A DNA stretch of 64,000 nucleotides from Zoroaster sp. YZ-2022 (GCA_029582265.1 CM055816.1:9072959-9136958), one strand, 5' to 3'. Counted from the stretch's first letter, positions 35,938 to 47,696 are shown. The notes: a model not told the origin generated them from the sequence alone. Program-made: numbers and translations.

Positions 35938-36437
35938 NNNNNNNNNNNNNNNNNNNNNNNNNNNNNNNNNNNNNNNNNNNNNNNNNNNNNNNNNNNNNNN
36001 NNNNNNNNNNNNNNNNNNNNNNNNNNNNNNNNNNNNNNNNNNNNNNNNNNNNNNNNNNNNNNNNNNNNNNNNNNNNNNNNNNNNNNNNNNNNNNNNNNNN
36101 NNNNNNNNNNNNNNNNNNNNNNNNNNNNNNNNNNNNNNNNNNNNNNNNNNNNNNNNNNNNNNNNNNNNNNNNNNNNNNNNNNNNNNNNNNNNNNNNNNNN
36201 NNNNNNNNNNNNNNNNNNNNNNNNNNNNNNNNNNNNNNNNNNNNNNNNNNNNNNNNNNNNNNNNNNNNNNNNNNNNNNNNNNNNNNNNNNNNNNNNNNNN
36301 NNNNNNNNNNNNNNNNNNNNNNNNNNNNNNNNNNNNNNNNNNNNNNNNNNNNNNNNNNNNNNNNNNNNNNNNNNNNNNNNNNNNNNNNNNNNNNNNNNNN
36401 NNNNNNNNNNNNNNNNNNNNNNNNNNNNNNNNNNNNN
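35938..36437. other. Assembly gap (500 N)
   Basis: Exactly 500 N, a fixed-length scaffold gap. Real length unknown. Confidence 0.99.
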
Positions 36438-36729
36438 AGAATTTTCCTATCCTTATTTATATTCTAAATACATTTTGGTGACATCTGTTCATATTTTGTT
36501 AGTTGTTTACTGTCCAAAGTATGTTCGTAGGCCTAACTAACGTTAGTCATGTTAGTTAAACAGGCACAAATGCAACGACAGATGGACAGCTTAAAAAATG
36601 GTTTTTCTTGTATAAAAACACGAAGATAAATACAGGAAATCCTCTTAAAAAGTAATTTCAAGATACTTACTCTTTTTATGACTGTGTACTGTTGGCGATC
36701 CATTTTTACAGCCTAACAAATTACGTCTG

Positions 36730-36873
36730 GGCCATGGCACCACACACGCAAACAGCGTCGATATCGACTGCACATGCAGCTCCATTGCAACCAAATATCG
36801 TGTAATACACGATATTTGGTCTATCGATCCACATGCACATTGATATCGACGCCGCCGCGTGTGCCCCATGGCC
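36730..36873. repeat. Long imperfect hairpin
   Basis: The centre is a perfect 12-bp stem, CCAAATATCGTG with CACGATATTTGG around TAATA (36791-36819). Outer arms GGCCATGG...CGTCGATATC...TGCACATG pair with CATGCACATTGATATCGACG...CCATGGCC. It is about 144 bp overall. It lies in a GC-richer island. It could be a MITE or a small structured-RNA source. Confidence 0.7.
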
Positions 36874-37162
36874 AGACTAGCGCCACGTGTTGCACCTTGC
36901 GGCGCTATACGATTATTGATTATTTCGTACAACGTATATGAAACGTTTTAAATATTTTACTTTTAGCGTAATTCGACACCTGATGACGTAATCATGACGT
37001 CACGAAAAGCAGTTTCGTCTGCTTGATATGTTCTGTTTATGTGTTAAGTTTGAAGGCTGTATATGCTTAGCAGGATGCCTTTGTTTGCCGGACAGTCGCC
37101 ACTGAGAAAAGTAAAAAAAAAAAGTACAAAAACAATAGGTGTTCGCGCTGCGCTCGAACACC

Positions 37163-37356
37163 TAATAATGTGGACTTATATAGCGCACGTGTCCACCAAC
37201 TAAGTGGTGCTCAAGGCGCATTATTTTACGTGCATTACACAACACACAGGACCTACGGCTTACGTCCCATCCGAAGGACGAAGCAATTATGGTTAAGTAC
37301 CTTGCTCAGGACACACGTGTCACGACCGGGGCTCGAACCCACACCCTGCTGATGTT
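37163..37356 (-). mobile_element. tRNA-derived SINE, 5'-truncated
   Basis: The minus strand has a B box in GTGGGTTCGAGCCCCGGT, then GTCCTGAGCAAGGTACTTAA, ATCCGAAGG-type core, GAGCACCACTTAGTTGGTGG and the TATATAAGTCCACATTATT tail. It shares its 3' half with the SINEs at 38137 and 51938. It is truncated just 5' of the B box. Confidence 0.85.
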
Positions 37357-37617
37357 TTGGCTAATTGATGTTTTAATGGGTTCATAATTATAAGCCTTGA
37401 TATGGATGCAACAAAAATCCCACGTCAGAAAAGTGTTAAGCCTGGTGCTGCTGGTCGCAACTAAATCTATCAGCTAGAACAATTATGTTTCTTTTGTTTA
37501 CTACTGTGGGCAATATGATCCATTATAATGTTAAAGTTATTGTTGAATTTAAGCATGGTTAGGGATAAGCCCCATCTTATCAGTCGTTCTGACATCTAGT
37601 CCTTAAAACTGCATGAA
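37357..37617 (+). repeat. Interspersed repeat family Z, partial copy
   Basis: It matches 43203-43447 closely (GATGCAACAAAAATCCCAC, GGTCGCAACTAAATCTATCA, CGTTCTGACATCTAGTCCTT). It abuts the SINE directly. Confidence 0.8.
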
Positions 37618-38136
37618 AATATTACAGCTCAACAACTTTGGTTTTAACTTATGATCATTCGTCTGCTGACAGTTGTGGAGAAAGTTTGGTCATTATATAC
37701 ACTAATAATCATATCAAGTCCAGTTAAACTTACACTGCACTAATGCAACTAAGGTATTGAGTTTGTTAACAACAAACTCGAGGTGTTCGAGAGTGCATCA
37801 TATGTACGTGATGACGTCATCACCTAAATTTGTTAAAAGACAAGAGTTACTTCAGGAGATATGAGTTTTCATAATATATAATTAAATTGTGTTATACTGA
37901 ATACATTAACTTCCTGTCCAGTCATCCCATATAATTTTAAATTATTTTAACCGTAAGTTCCGGTTCAATCATGTGACGTCATTCATACTTCAGAAAATGT
38001 TTCCTCATAATATGGGTGTTAATTGTGCCAAATTTATTAAATTCTGTCTAATGTTTTCTCAAAGATAGCAATAGGTGACTTTTTAAAACTTGATCTCAGT
38101 TTGGACCGGAAGTAAGAGTCAATAAGGTCATGTCGT
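37618..38136. other. Intergenic, no gene seen
   Basis: AT-rich sequence. GATGACGTCATC-type palindromes occur near 37810 but no other feature is supported. Confidence 0.45.
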
Positions 38137-38496
38137 GAGGTGTCGTGGCCAGCGGTCTAGCTACTGGATTCAAGTTCTGGAGTTAGCAACAGAATGTGGG
38201 TTCGAATCACGGCCGTGACACTTGTGTCATTGAGCAAGACACTTAATCATAATTGCTTCTCTCCACCCAGGGGTTAAATGGGTACCTGTGAAGGCAGAGT
38301 TGGTTTGCTCTATATGCGCTAGAAATGGCAGCAATTGAGCTGTATACTCCCCAGGGAGCTGAGATGGTTTCAGGAATGATTTATGAGCCTTATGAGCCTT
38401 ATGAGCATGGATAATAATATAATGCGACTTGAGCACCACTTAGTTGGTGGATACGTGCGCTATATAAATCCACACATTATTATTATTATTATTATG
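38137..38496 (+). mobile_element. Full-length tRNA-derived SINE
   Basis: A tRNA-like head (GTCGTGGCCAGCGGTCTAGC; B box GGTTCGAATCA at about 38199-38209) is followed by the core TTGAGCAAGACACTTAATCA. Then come an internal 9-bp repeat TTATGAGCC and a 3' end GAGCACCACTTAGTTGGTGG with an (ATT)n tail. The structure is typical of Pol III-transcribed SINEs mobilised by a LINE. Confidence 0.88.
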
Positions 38497-39589
38497 TCTT
38501 TGTATCAAATGTCGAGTACTCCATGTTCTGTATGATTATGAATGAATCAAGAAATTATCTGTTGTGATTCACAAGATATAAAATATATTGTTTTATTATA
38601 ATTAATTACGTCATAATTCATTAGATGACTTCACCATGACGTCACAACGTTACCTGAAACTATATGTTAAGATCTAACGATTTGTTAAGCTTTAAGGTTC
38701 TTTGAACTCCGCAACTATGTTTTGACTGTACACATACATTTACAGATTATTATAAAGTCCATGTTCGTAGTTTACAGAGCGCCTACGTTCGTACAGACAA
38801 GGTACAACAATGAAATGTAACATGGTGAACATATATTCATGAGCAATCGAATAGCCAATAAGAACAATATAAATTTGTTATGATGCAAATATATCCAATC
38901 ACGATGCGCAGAAAGAGACACGTGATCCTCAAACACTTCCTGGGCACATTGCCCATACAGCCATCATCAGCACCACTCGGTCTCAGAGCTGTGAATAGAA
39001 AGTCTAAAAGTATAACAATAATAAACTTTTACTGGTGTAAAAATAAGTCAAGAAGGATTGTACACTATGAGCTAGCATTAAGTATCTGGAAACATCAACA
39101 CTAAACTATCGATTACTGTCCATAATGACACAATTATTCTTCTTCATGATCATGACAAAATAGCATTAATAGTTTGGTTCAATTTCTGAGATGGGGCGTT
39201 GTGATCTGTGATGATGTCATGAAACATTTTTGGAAAAGTCACTAGTGACTTTATGAATGAAAAAACTTACTTTTACAAACACCACAATAATACTTAAATG
39301 TTTAGGCCTTAATCTTTTTATTTATTTATTTGTTTTTGCTGTTTTTAGATTTCTATCAAAGACAAAAAATATAATGAAACATATCATTTGGTTTTTGCAT
39401 AAATTAAAATGAAAAAAACCCTGCACTAACCATTTAGAAATTTGCTAACCGGCTAACCAAAACCAATATCTAAAAATAAACACCTAACAATTTTGGAAAA
39501 CGTTACTAACCATTTTGTTGTTCTAGACGCTTTTTCTGCCCCATTAGTTATTATAAAACAATCATTGTTGACGGAATATCAGTCTTTCA
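38497..39589. other. Intergenic, no gene seen
   Basis: A 75-codon plus-strand frame at 38880 follows CCAATAAG and ATATAAATT motifs, but has no domain and no splice support. I do not call a gene. Confidence 0.4.
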
Positions 39590-40835
39590 GAACAATCGTT
39601 GAAATTAAAAGAAAATTGCCTGTACATAACGCATTGATGTTATTAATTAGCTGTAAGAGGTCATCTACAATTTAAGACACTTTCAAAGGAGAATAATGGA
39701 CGTTTTAAATTTTTTTTTTAGTGTTTTCTTGAAAATGTTGAATAACAATAAACGCGCCATTTCAAGAGAGGTTAGGGTATGTCGAAAATGTTGGATAGCC
39801 TTAATTAAAATCAGTAATATTGTTGAAAAAACATGGTTCGAATCATTATGAAAATAAACTGAGTGATAGGAACAGAATACATATGTTTTCTTTAATTTCT
39901 GAGTTTGTGTATAACGAAGTCTTCTAAACTTGACCACGTGATCTGATAGATGAGGACAGGAGGTTTACAGAGACTATAGATAACTAAACCTCTCTCTGAC
40001 ATTATTGAAGGGACATCTAACATAACATTACAAAGGGACACTGTTTTTAACGAATCCTTTTCATTTCCAGTATCAATTTCAGTGCACCAGAGTAATTTTG
40101 CACTAAATGTTAGACTTGATACTGGAGAGGGAGAGATATGGGAGGGGAGTGAGGAAGGGGGAAGGGGGTGAAGTTAGATTATAGAGGCGGGCGGGGGGGT
40201 GGAGATCAAATGTCAATAACCCAATAAATATCAAGGGTTGTCTCCGTCCTCCCCTCCCTTCCTATGCATTCCGAGCCAACAAAGACATCATAATTTTGAC
40301 GATGTACGACAGGCACAAATAGAGGGCGCTGTTTAGAGTGGGTAAACTCTTTCCACTTACCCATTGTGAAAAGCACCCTCCTATGTCTGCCACACCTCAA
40401 AAAGTCCAATGTGGTTACAAGGTATTTCTGCATGGTCTGACCATTATATCCTTCGTGCGCCATTTAGGAACCAGCAGTGTTAAAACCAGTGTTGGACCCC
40501 ATAAATCCTTGGGAGGTGGGGGGGGGGGGTGGCTAGCATAATTATGAGGGCGCTTTGCCTCTTTCTCCAGCTCCATACACAACGATTTCCTACCATCCCC
40601 TGCCCTGCGGTTTATATGGGGGTGGGGGCTGTATAATAACCCCCAAACGTTTGTTTAGGTCTGAAAAATAATAGATTTGCATATTCCTCAAAATATAAAT
40701 GTACAATGCAATGGATCTGCGCATGTCTCGTCCACACCCCCCTTGTATATTACGTTTAAACAAATATTTGTCCCGAGAATAGGTTGAGACAAGAAGACGG
40801 TGAACAAGGAGAAAGCCCGCCCTCTATCGCCGTCG
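39590..40835 (-). repeat. Inverted stand-alone copy of the duplicated 1.3-kb module
   Basis: The minus strand matches 6990-8200 and 55740-56930 collinearly: CCCGCCCTCTATCG, the ACCAGTGTTGGA block, AAAGTCCAATG, CACGTGGTCAAGTTTAGAAG, CATTATTCTCCTTTGAAA and ACATCAATGCGTTATGTACA. It is more diverged and the homopyrimidine tract is shorter. Its occurrence away from the FReD segment suggests the module is a mobile element in its own right. Confidence 0.8.
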
Positions 40836-41655
40836 TCGTTTCATCAGTTATCAGCATCTCTCACTGTAAAACAGTACCCGGATCTAGGTAGGGAGGCAAA
40901 ACGGGGTAGGCGTAGGCTCGGTAAAACATGGGGGATGGGTGATGATTAGGTGGTTTCCCCCTCTCCCCCCCCCTCCCCCACCCCAGTGTGGTACCTTTTT
41001 TTCAGACCAGATACAACCGCCTATAAAGTATGCACATGCATATGGAAAACAGATTTTGGACTCTATTTTTATTATTTTCTTTAGAAAAAAACATCCACAG
41101 CCATGAATTACTGTTATGCCAACCAGTGTTACCTCTGACTTTATTTTTTAACAACAAAGTGAAGAAAAAAACTTCACAAACAATGAAACAAAATCTACCT
41201 CCAAATCGAACTCGGTCCAAGGCGAACGTCTCTGTCACTATACTGGGCAACTACACTAGCTATAGACGACCGGCAATCGGTGATTAATTAGATATTAATT
41301 CCTTCTTATAAACAGGGGCTGTCCTTAATTCCTAGGAAATAAAAAATTTTAACAGTGAAAACAATAAAGTATACCTATTGGAACATATATTTGTCATTTG
41401 TCTATTTTATCCCCGCCCCTTTGCACCATTAAAAAAATAAATTCTAAAATTAGGGGGGCGCCACGCTCCTCCCCTACCTCCTCATTATCATATTATAATC
41501 CGCAAATCCGTGACGTAGACCTAGGAAGTTCCAGCACTGCCTGCGATGAAGTTTCAGTCAAGTCGTACTCAAAACCACTGAAGTTGATGAAGTTGATGTG
41601 TCATATTAGATCTTCTTTTCAGCTAAATTTAGCAGATATCCCACATTTTTGGGAA
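40836..41655. other. THAP-exon upstream region, no other gene
   Basis: Mixed sequence with C-runs. The THAP frame is open upstream to 41398 without a recognisable domain, so those codons may be untranslated. Confidence 0.4.
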
Positions 41656-41991
41656 ATGCCTTGTAGGTGTGTTGTTGCTGGGTGTAGCAACACCACAAAG
41701 GAAGGTGTCAGCCTTCACCGATTTCCACCAGACCCTAAATACAGGCGAATTTGGACGGCGAGGTGTGAAGCTGACCAGGGCGAAATGGTCAGGACCAACG
41801 GAGCACTCTATGATATGTAGCGCTCACTTTGAGCCAACATGCTTGACCGGGGGCTCCAGAGCCAGTTTGGCATGAGATTTAAAGCCATGCTGCGCCCTGA
41901 TGCAGTGCCAACAATATTTCCCTTAAGTCAGAAGGCCAAGAAATGTCCAGAAAAGAAAAGAGGAGCTTTCTTGAAGCGAGAAAGTCTCAGG
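41656..41991 (+). pseudogene. THAP-domain exon with two frameshifts
   Basis: The start MPCRCVVAGCSN is the canonical THAP N-terminus with the first two zinc cysteines. HRFPPDPKYRRIW follows. Near 41755 the conserved reading moves to another frame (RAKWSGPTEHSMICSAHFE, carrying the Cys and His that complete the C2CH site). Near 41850 it moves again (GLQSQFGMRFKAML...AVPTIF, the THAP C-terminal box). An excellent donor, GGTAAGTT, follows at 41992. THAP domains are zinc-dependent DNA-binding modules found in P-element/Kolobok-type transposases and host regulators. Two frameshifts in 200 bp indicate a relic, unless they are sequencing errors. No downstream exon was found. Confidence 0.8.
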
Positions 41992-42882
41992 GTAAGTTGC
42001 TTTGTTTTCCGTGTAACTTACATGTGTACGTGCACCCACAAGCAATAGGCTTATTACTAACGTTAGAGGTCGATTGCTACACTTCGCACACCACATTAAC
42101 GCTAAAAATGTCGTTTCATTGTGAAGTCACTGAAGATGTCATTGTACAATTCTTTGACAATGTTAATTATGTGTGTGATTTTTGGATCTTGTTTCAAAAT
42201 CATCGAGTGCAGAATTATGTTTTGAAACGGTCATAACGACGGCTTACACAATTCACCAATGACTCCTGGCCATGTGTATCCATGCCATTGATTCGACGGG
42301 GCCTTGCGCTTCGTTTTACGGTAGAGCCTACAGTACAGATTTATCGGTGCTATACGGTCATGTTTACTATGCAACTTGCAAGTCGTGTGCACATACACTG
42401 TACATGTGTACGTTGCGCACAGTTTATGACCCTTTTTTATAATCCCACGGTTTAACCATGGAGCAACTAAACACAGTGGCAACATTGGTGCCTAGGTCTA
42501 CGTCACGAACAGCGCCACCGCGCGTTGGGCAGCATTTGAAATTAGATGAGGCAATTTTTGTAAAAATCAAATTAAAAATAATTAGCCCAATCCAGACAAA
42601 AATTAAACGTAAAATTGTTTTTTATTGATATCAATTGATAAAATAACAAAAGAAAATAAATAAGCACAATTTGACTCTTCCTAGGACCTTTAACACCTGT
42701 CTGTCTGCCAGGGGCAGGTTAATTTGGTATAACCTTCTAAATTCAGTTATCTGGCCAATTGGTTCAAACTTTCCGACCTGTTTTTGTCAGGCTACAAACA
42801 GTATTATGTTGGGTTTGTCAGTTTGAAGACATGCTTATAAACCTATAAAATTCGCCACAATAGGCTGAACCACGTCGTTGAG
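41992..42882. other. No gene; THAP intron or decayed flank
   Basis: I found no continuing exon after the THAP donor. The sequence shows no repeat that I recognise. Confidence 0.4.
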
Positions 42883-43447
42883 GGCGCCAATTATTCAATT
42901 ATTGTTTTATCCCCAATGGAACCATTATTGGCCATTTTGTATTGTTATGTTCCTCACAAGCTTCTGTCATAGTCACGTATCTACAGGCGGGATCGTTATG
43001 ATTGGAACCATCACATTGTAAGGAACCTGTTTACTGGTTCAGTTGTACATATGCCTCATTCTGATTCTCATAGACTTGTGTACAGGAAAGCAAAGATGGC
43101 TTCGGTTTATTAATTTAATAAAAGTAATTACACCTATAGGATGGAATGGAATGATTCGGTTGACAAGGGATATGGATGTGTAAGAAATATTAATATTTTC
43201 TAAAATGTTTTGGCTAATTGATGTTTGAAGCCTTGCTATAGATGCAACAAAAATCCCACCTCAGAAAAGTGTTAAGCCTGCTGCTGCTGGTCGCAACTAA
43301 ATCTATCAGCTAGAATAATTATGTTTCTTTTGTTTACTACTGTGGGCAATATGATCCATTATAATGTTAAAGTTCTTGTTGAATTTAAGCATGGTTAGGG
43401 ATAAGCTCCATCTTGTCAGTCGTTCTGACATCTAGTCCTTAAATAAC
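42883..43447 (+). repeat. Interspersed repeat family Z, full copy
   Basis: A 565-bp unit, also complete and inverted at 54622-55163 and partial at 30455-30735 and 37357-37617. It is non-coding, and TIRs are not obvious. CCCCAATGGAACCATTATTG marks one end and CGTTCTGACATCTAGTCCTT the other. Confidence 0.8.
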
Positions 43448-43734
43448 CGTCTGAAAATTTGCCATGGGGTGACAACTTGAGTGTATATAAACTTCCAAAC
43501 AGCGCCACCTATTTCGCAACTTTATTTGGAACTCCACTGTGAGCGAAACAATCTAGGTCAACTTTGATCAGTACACGTTAATGACTGCCGCAATTACAGC
43601 TGGTCAGGGTTCAAGCCACGGTCAAACTAGTGCCATATTCCAACCTTAAGCTACTGGGTAATTCAATACGTCTGCCAAAGTACATGTACATGGAGTACGA
43701 AAACAGGGTCAATATTAAGTAAGACTAATTGCGG
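43448..43734. other. Unannotated spacer
   Basis: Nothing recognisable. Confidence 0.4.
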
Positions 43735-43860
43735 TGACACCATGTGGAATCTCAATTGAGTAGTAATTAGTTCTGAAAAGAACTGGGGGTACAACTCGAC
43801 GTTTCGATCAGTATGCTCTGATCGTCCTCAGGAGAATGCCGGACTCTGGAAAATGCTGCT
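43735..43860 (-). mobile_element. Penelope-like element 3' end fragment
   Basis: The minus strand reads TCCTGAGGACGATCAGAGCA, then CTGATCGAAACGTCGAGTTG, a TTCTTTTCAGAA hairpin and CACATGGTGTCACCGC. These match the order of elements at the 3' end of the PLE at 35255-35545. No coding part is retained. Confidence 0.75.
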
Positions 43861-45517
43861 GCTAAGTAGACTGCTGGAGGATCATCCCCTGAATGGATGC
43901 TGGAGGATTAGTTCGTTGAGGCGCGCAGGCGGGAAACTGTGAGACTATGAGACTAGGATCCTAGGGGTTGGGGGAGAGGAGTGTGTGCTCACTGAACTGA
44001 ATCAGATGTCACTTTAAAAGGGAAATCCCCGGACAACATCTGGAAATATGAATATTCATAAGGATAGCTATGTGCAAGCCAATCAAACGATTCGTTTGAC
44101 ATGTACATGGTTGATCGTTTGACACGCGCCACCAGCAGGCACTGTCGAACTTCCGTAGTGTAACTGTAAGCCTTTCATTCTGTTTTTACGCTGGCACAAA
44201 TTTTGTAAAAGGCTTCTTCCGGTTTGAAAATTCTAGGATGACTTCTAACCCATGTTCTAACTTACGGGCAAAGCTGGGAATATATCAGGAAAAAAAGACG
44301 GACTGAACACTCCGAAGAGTACGGAGCAAGTTGGTGAGTACATGTACACTACGTTGTAGTCTACAGTGTGTTGTCAGAGGCAGTCGAACTAAGTCTAGAA
44401 TTTTTCATGCTTTTTTCAAATTTTGTGTACTCAAATTTTAAGTCTGTATTTACTTATGATGTATATACTTGTACTACTTGTATTAGCTCTTGGCCACATT
44501 CTAGGGCCATTCTAAGGCGATTTTTGATCCGCTATTTAAAATCTGTTATTCTGGGATGGCTCACTTTCAATGAAAGTTTAGAAACATTTTTTAAATGTTA
44601 AACAAAAAATTCATAAAATTTAAATTTCATCAAAGTTACCGACCTCACAATAGCTTAACTAATCACAACATTTTAGATTGTATTAATTAGCAGATTAAAA
44701 ATCACACCTTTTGTGTACATGTGTGGTTAGGACCATACATAGAGAGTCGAGTGTATTTGACCTTGGATAGAGCCTAACAGCTGTTATAGCAGTGGTGGTT
44801 CTCGTCGTATATCCACTATACTATAAAGGTACTAATACATGGAGCTGTACCTGCACTATAGTAATGTATTGTACATGTACTACGAGGTAGTCACGTACAT
44901 GTACAACTGCCATAAGCATGGCGGATGCTATGCATAACGTAAACTGCATAACTTTCCAATGCGCTAAGTTCAAATGGGGTCATGGTGTCAGATCAACTCT
45001 GTGGTCAGCATTAGCATTTCGATTTGTAGTACTAGTGCAGTCGATCATCACGCACAAGTCGTGAACATGCACAGCAGGCAATGATCATCAACTGCGCGTG
45101 AACTTATAGTTATAGCCAGCCACAGCGATGATGTCACGGTGACTGTGTCTGGGGTATGTATGGGTCTCATGGGACGACGTGTATGTTTTTGTTTAGCCCA
45201 TCGTTTGATGTCCCCCCCCCCCCTCCTCCCATCGGGCACCCAGGATCTGTCAAGTTCATGTTCACGAGCTGATTGCGACTTTGTGTCTTGGTTTATACAT
45301 ACACTATACAATGTATTTTTTTGGGGGGGGAGGGGGGGGGATATGAAGGGATTGAAGATGGACGAATTAGGGAATAAATTTCCACTTATAAAAAACTCCT
45401 AGGCAGTTACATAGGCTAGTAAAGTTTACCGCGATGTTTTTCTGTCGCATGGTAGCCATTAATATATCTTTATCAAAGTACAACTATGTTTGTGTTCTTC
45501 AATACAAATACATGTAA
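43861..45517. other. No gene seen; repeat fragments
   Basis: 44540-44750 is a diverged copy of 2280-2540. GTACATGTAC palindromes occur near 44870-44905. C- and G-runs lie at 45212-45224 and 45322-45340. No supported gene. Confidence 0.5.
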
Positions 45518-46540
45518 TGGTGCCCTCACACCATAGCGATCACCAGTTGCGTATGGTTGCGAATAAAAAATAGTGGTCATAAGTTCCGAACGCAACTCAC
45601 ACGCAACTAATAGGTTTTATAGGTTTGAAGTACGCAACAAGCACGCAGGTGATCGCAGACACACGCAGAGTAAGTTCAGAAATTTTGAACATGTTCAATA
45701 ATTCTCTGCGAATGCCTGCGATCAATTTATACGCAACAGGGACGCTACGCACGAAACACGATCGCAACACGATCGCAACAGGTACGCAACTCATAAGTTA
45801 TGAACGCAGGTGATCGCAGGTCCAAATTTGACGTATCTGGCCAGGTTTTGGTAGCGTACATGTTGCGAATGTGTTGCGTACCTGTTGCGATCATGCTGCG
45901 AATGTATTGCGTGCCTGTTGCAATCCTGTTGCGTGTGTAGCATACCCCCAACCTATTGTGCGTATTCCCAGCGTATCCCCAACCTATGCCCTGCGTATCC
46001 AACCTATTAGTTGCGTGTGAGTTGCGTGTTAGTTGCGTACTACATGCGTGTTGAGAAATGGTATAAATAGCTGTTTCAGTAGTTTTGACATCACTTTTGG
46101 GATCACTTTTATCTGATTTCTTGGTAGCTTTCCCCATGTTGACTCTTCGATGACCAAATCAGTACTGAAGAAAATATTGAATCGGCTCCGCTTTTATAGG
46201 TTTTTATGACGTGACCGATATTCGCAACTAGCATGCAACTAGCACGCAGGTCCAACGCAACTTGTAAGTTTTGAACGCAACTCAAACGCAACTCGTAAGT
46301 TCTGCCCGCAACTCATACGCAACTCGTATGCAGGTGATCGCAGATATTGGGGGATCATAAGTTCAGTTCGCAACCCACACGCAACCCACACGCAACCCAC
46401 ACGCAACTCACACGCAACCCATAGGTTGAATAGGTTAGAAATTAACAAAATTGTTGATTTGGGTTGCGTTTGGTGCGTATAAAAATATTTTTTACACGCA
46501 ACTCATAGGTTTCAGCATACGCTATGGTGTGAGGGCACCA
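45518..46540. mobile_element. 1,023-bp TIR element built from ACGCAAC motifs (PIF/Harbinger-like?)
   Basis: Perfect 21-bp terminal inverted repeats (starting TGGTGCCCTCACACC) span 45518-45538 and 46520-46540. TAA flanks both sides (45515-45517, 46541-46543), a 3-bp duplication typical of PIF/Harbinger. The interior holds at least twenty ACGCAAC heptamers or their complement GTTGCGT, clustered in alternating orientation. On the minus strand a start at 46137 reads MGKATKKSDKSDPKSDVK, a Lys/Asp-rich N-terminus that soon runs into repeat-derived codons. It may be a leftover of a parental gene. Family assignment is inference. Confidence 0.85.
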
Positions 46541-46668
46541 TAAGGCTCGAAGGAAACCAGTCTGGTCCCTTGAGTACATTGGTAGTAACCTGACAAAGAT
46601 GGGTGGATACAGTGTGATGAAGGTCTACATTAGACCATGGTACGTACTACCTAAATGTCTCTAGAGTG

Positions 46669-46910
46669 CACGGGCGTAAATCCCGGGGGATGGGGATACG
46701 TCCCCCACGTTTTGGACCGGGGGATGGTCCATAGGATCATCTCCCCAGAATGTTTCATGCGTTGAAAAAATATATAGGCCTAGTTGTAATCTGTTCTGTA
46801 GACACAAGATTCTGAATAGTTGCCGACTGCAGAACTTCAAGCTATACCGTGCACTCAAATTTCAAAATCACCCCCCCCCCCCCATTTTTCATCACGGATT
46901 TACGCCAGTG
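46669..46910. mobile_element. hAT-like MITE with perfect 8-bp target duplication
   Basis: The left end CACGGGCGTAAATCC and right end (complement CACTGGCGTAAATCC) form the TIR. CTAGAGTG is duplicated exactly at 46661-46668 and 46911-46918. The interior shares GTTGAAAAAATATATA and AGAACTTCAAGCTATACCGT with the elements near 19003 and 20690. No coding frame. Confidence 0.92.
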
Positions 46911-47052
46911 CTAGAGTGAGTTTCGTGCTTTTCACCGTGGTAGTCACTGAACATTTTGGCTGTGCCCCCTTGCAAAGGTGACACGTTTGAGAGTAACTTC
47001 GTCTCAAAGATTTGGTTGGGGCGAATAGGGTTTCATTCCATTGAATATAATT

Positions 47053-47248
47053 ATGTTGTATATACTATATGCTAGTTATTATGTTTTATATACTATATGC
47101 TAGTTATTATGTTTTATATACTATATGCTAGTTATTATGTTTTATATACTATATGCTAGTTATTATGTTTTATATACTATATGCTAGTTATTATGTTTTA
47201 TATACTATATGCTAGTTATTATGTTTTATATACTATATGCTAGTTATA
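47053..47248. repeat. 28-bp tandem repeat, 7 units
   Basis: Seven consecutive 28-bp units of ATGTTTTATATACTATATGC plus TAGTTATT. The first has one substitution and the last ends TTATA. Confidence 0.95.
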
Positions 47249-47389
47249 ATACGTGTTATTAAATCATATAAAACAGACAACATGGGGATCAAAGAGGAAT
47301 CCACTCTTTCTTTTGAAAATCACCCAAGGTTTATTATTATTTACACATGTCAGAAAAATAAGGTCCATGTACACACAATTTCTTCTTTG

Positions 47390-47480
47390 TATGAAGTATT
47401 CCCATATGAAGTATTCCCATATGAAGTATTCCCATATGAAGTATTCCTATATGAAGTATTCCCATATGAAGTATTCCCAT
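47390..47480. repeat. 15-bp tandem repeat, 6 units
   Basis: TATGAAGTATTCCCA occurs six times with one C-to-T change. The period is a multiple of three, so reading frames stay open across it, but no gene is supported. Confidence 0.92.
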
Positions 47481-47696
47481 ACCTTTATTCTTCTTTTCAG
47501 CACATTTTCATCGTTTTCTTTTAAATTTATAATTGTTGCCACACAAACATTTCAAAGAGATATTTCAAAGATGTTTACTTGTTATTAAAGCCTATAAAAC
47601 AGACGACACAGGGATCAGAGTGGAATCCATTCCCTTTTGAAAATCACCCAAGAAATTAAATTATAAAATGGCAATTTTTTCTCTTTGCATGGTGGA

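Noticed and set aside
35933..36481. Open frame across the N gap
   Set aside because: Its length comes from undetermined bases.
45745..46448. Minus-strand frames rich in RNSHATN- and VACELR-like words
   Set aside because: They derive from the ACGCAAC motif repeats in the TIR element. Only the short MGKATKKSDK start looks possibly real, and it is noted there.
47237..47588. Frames encoding repeated YEVFP or MKYSH
   Set aside because: Translations of the 15-bp tandem repeat; no flanking protein character.
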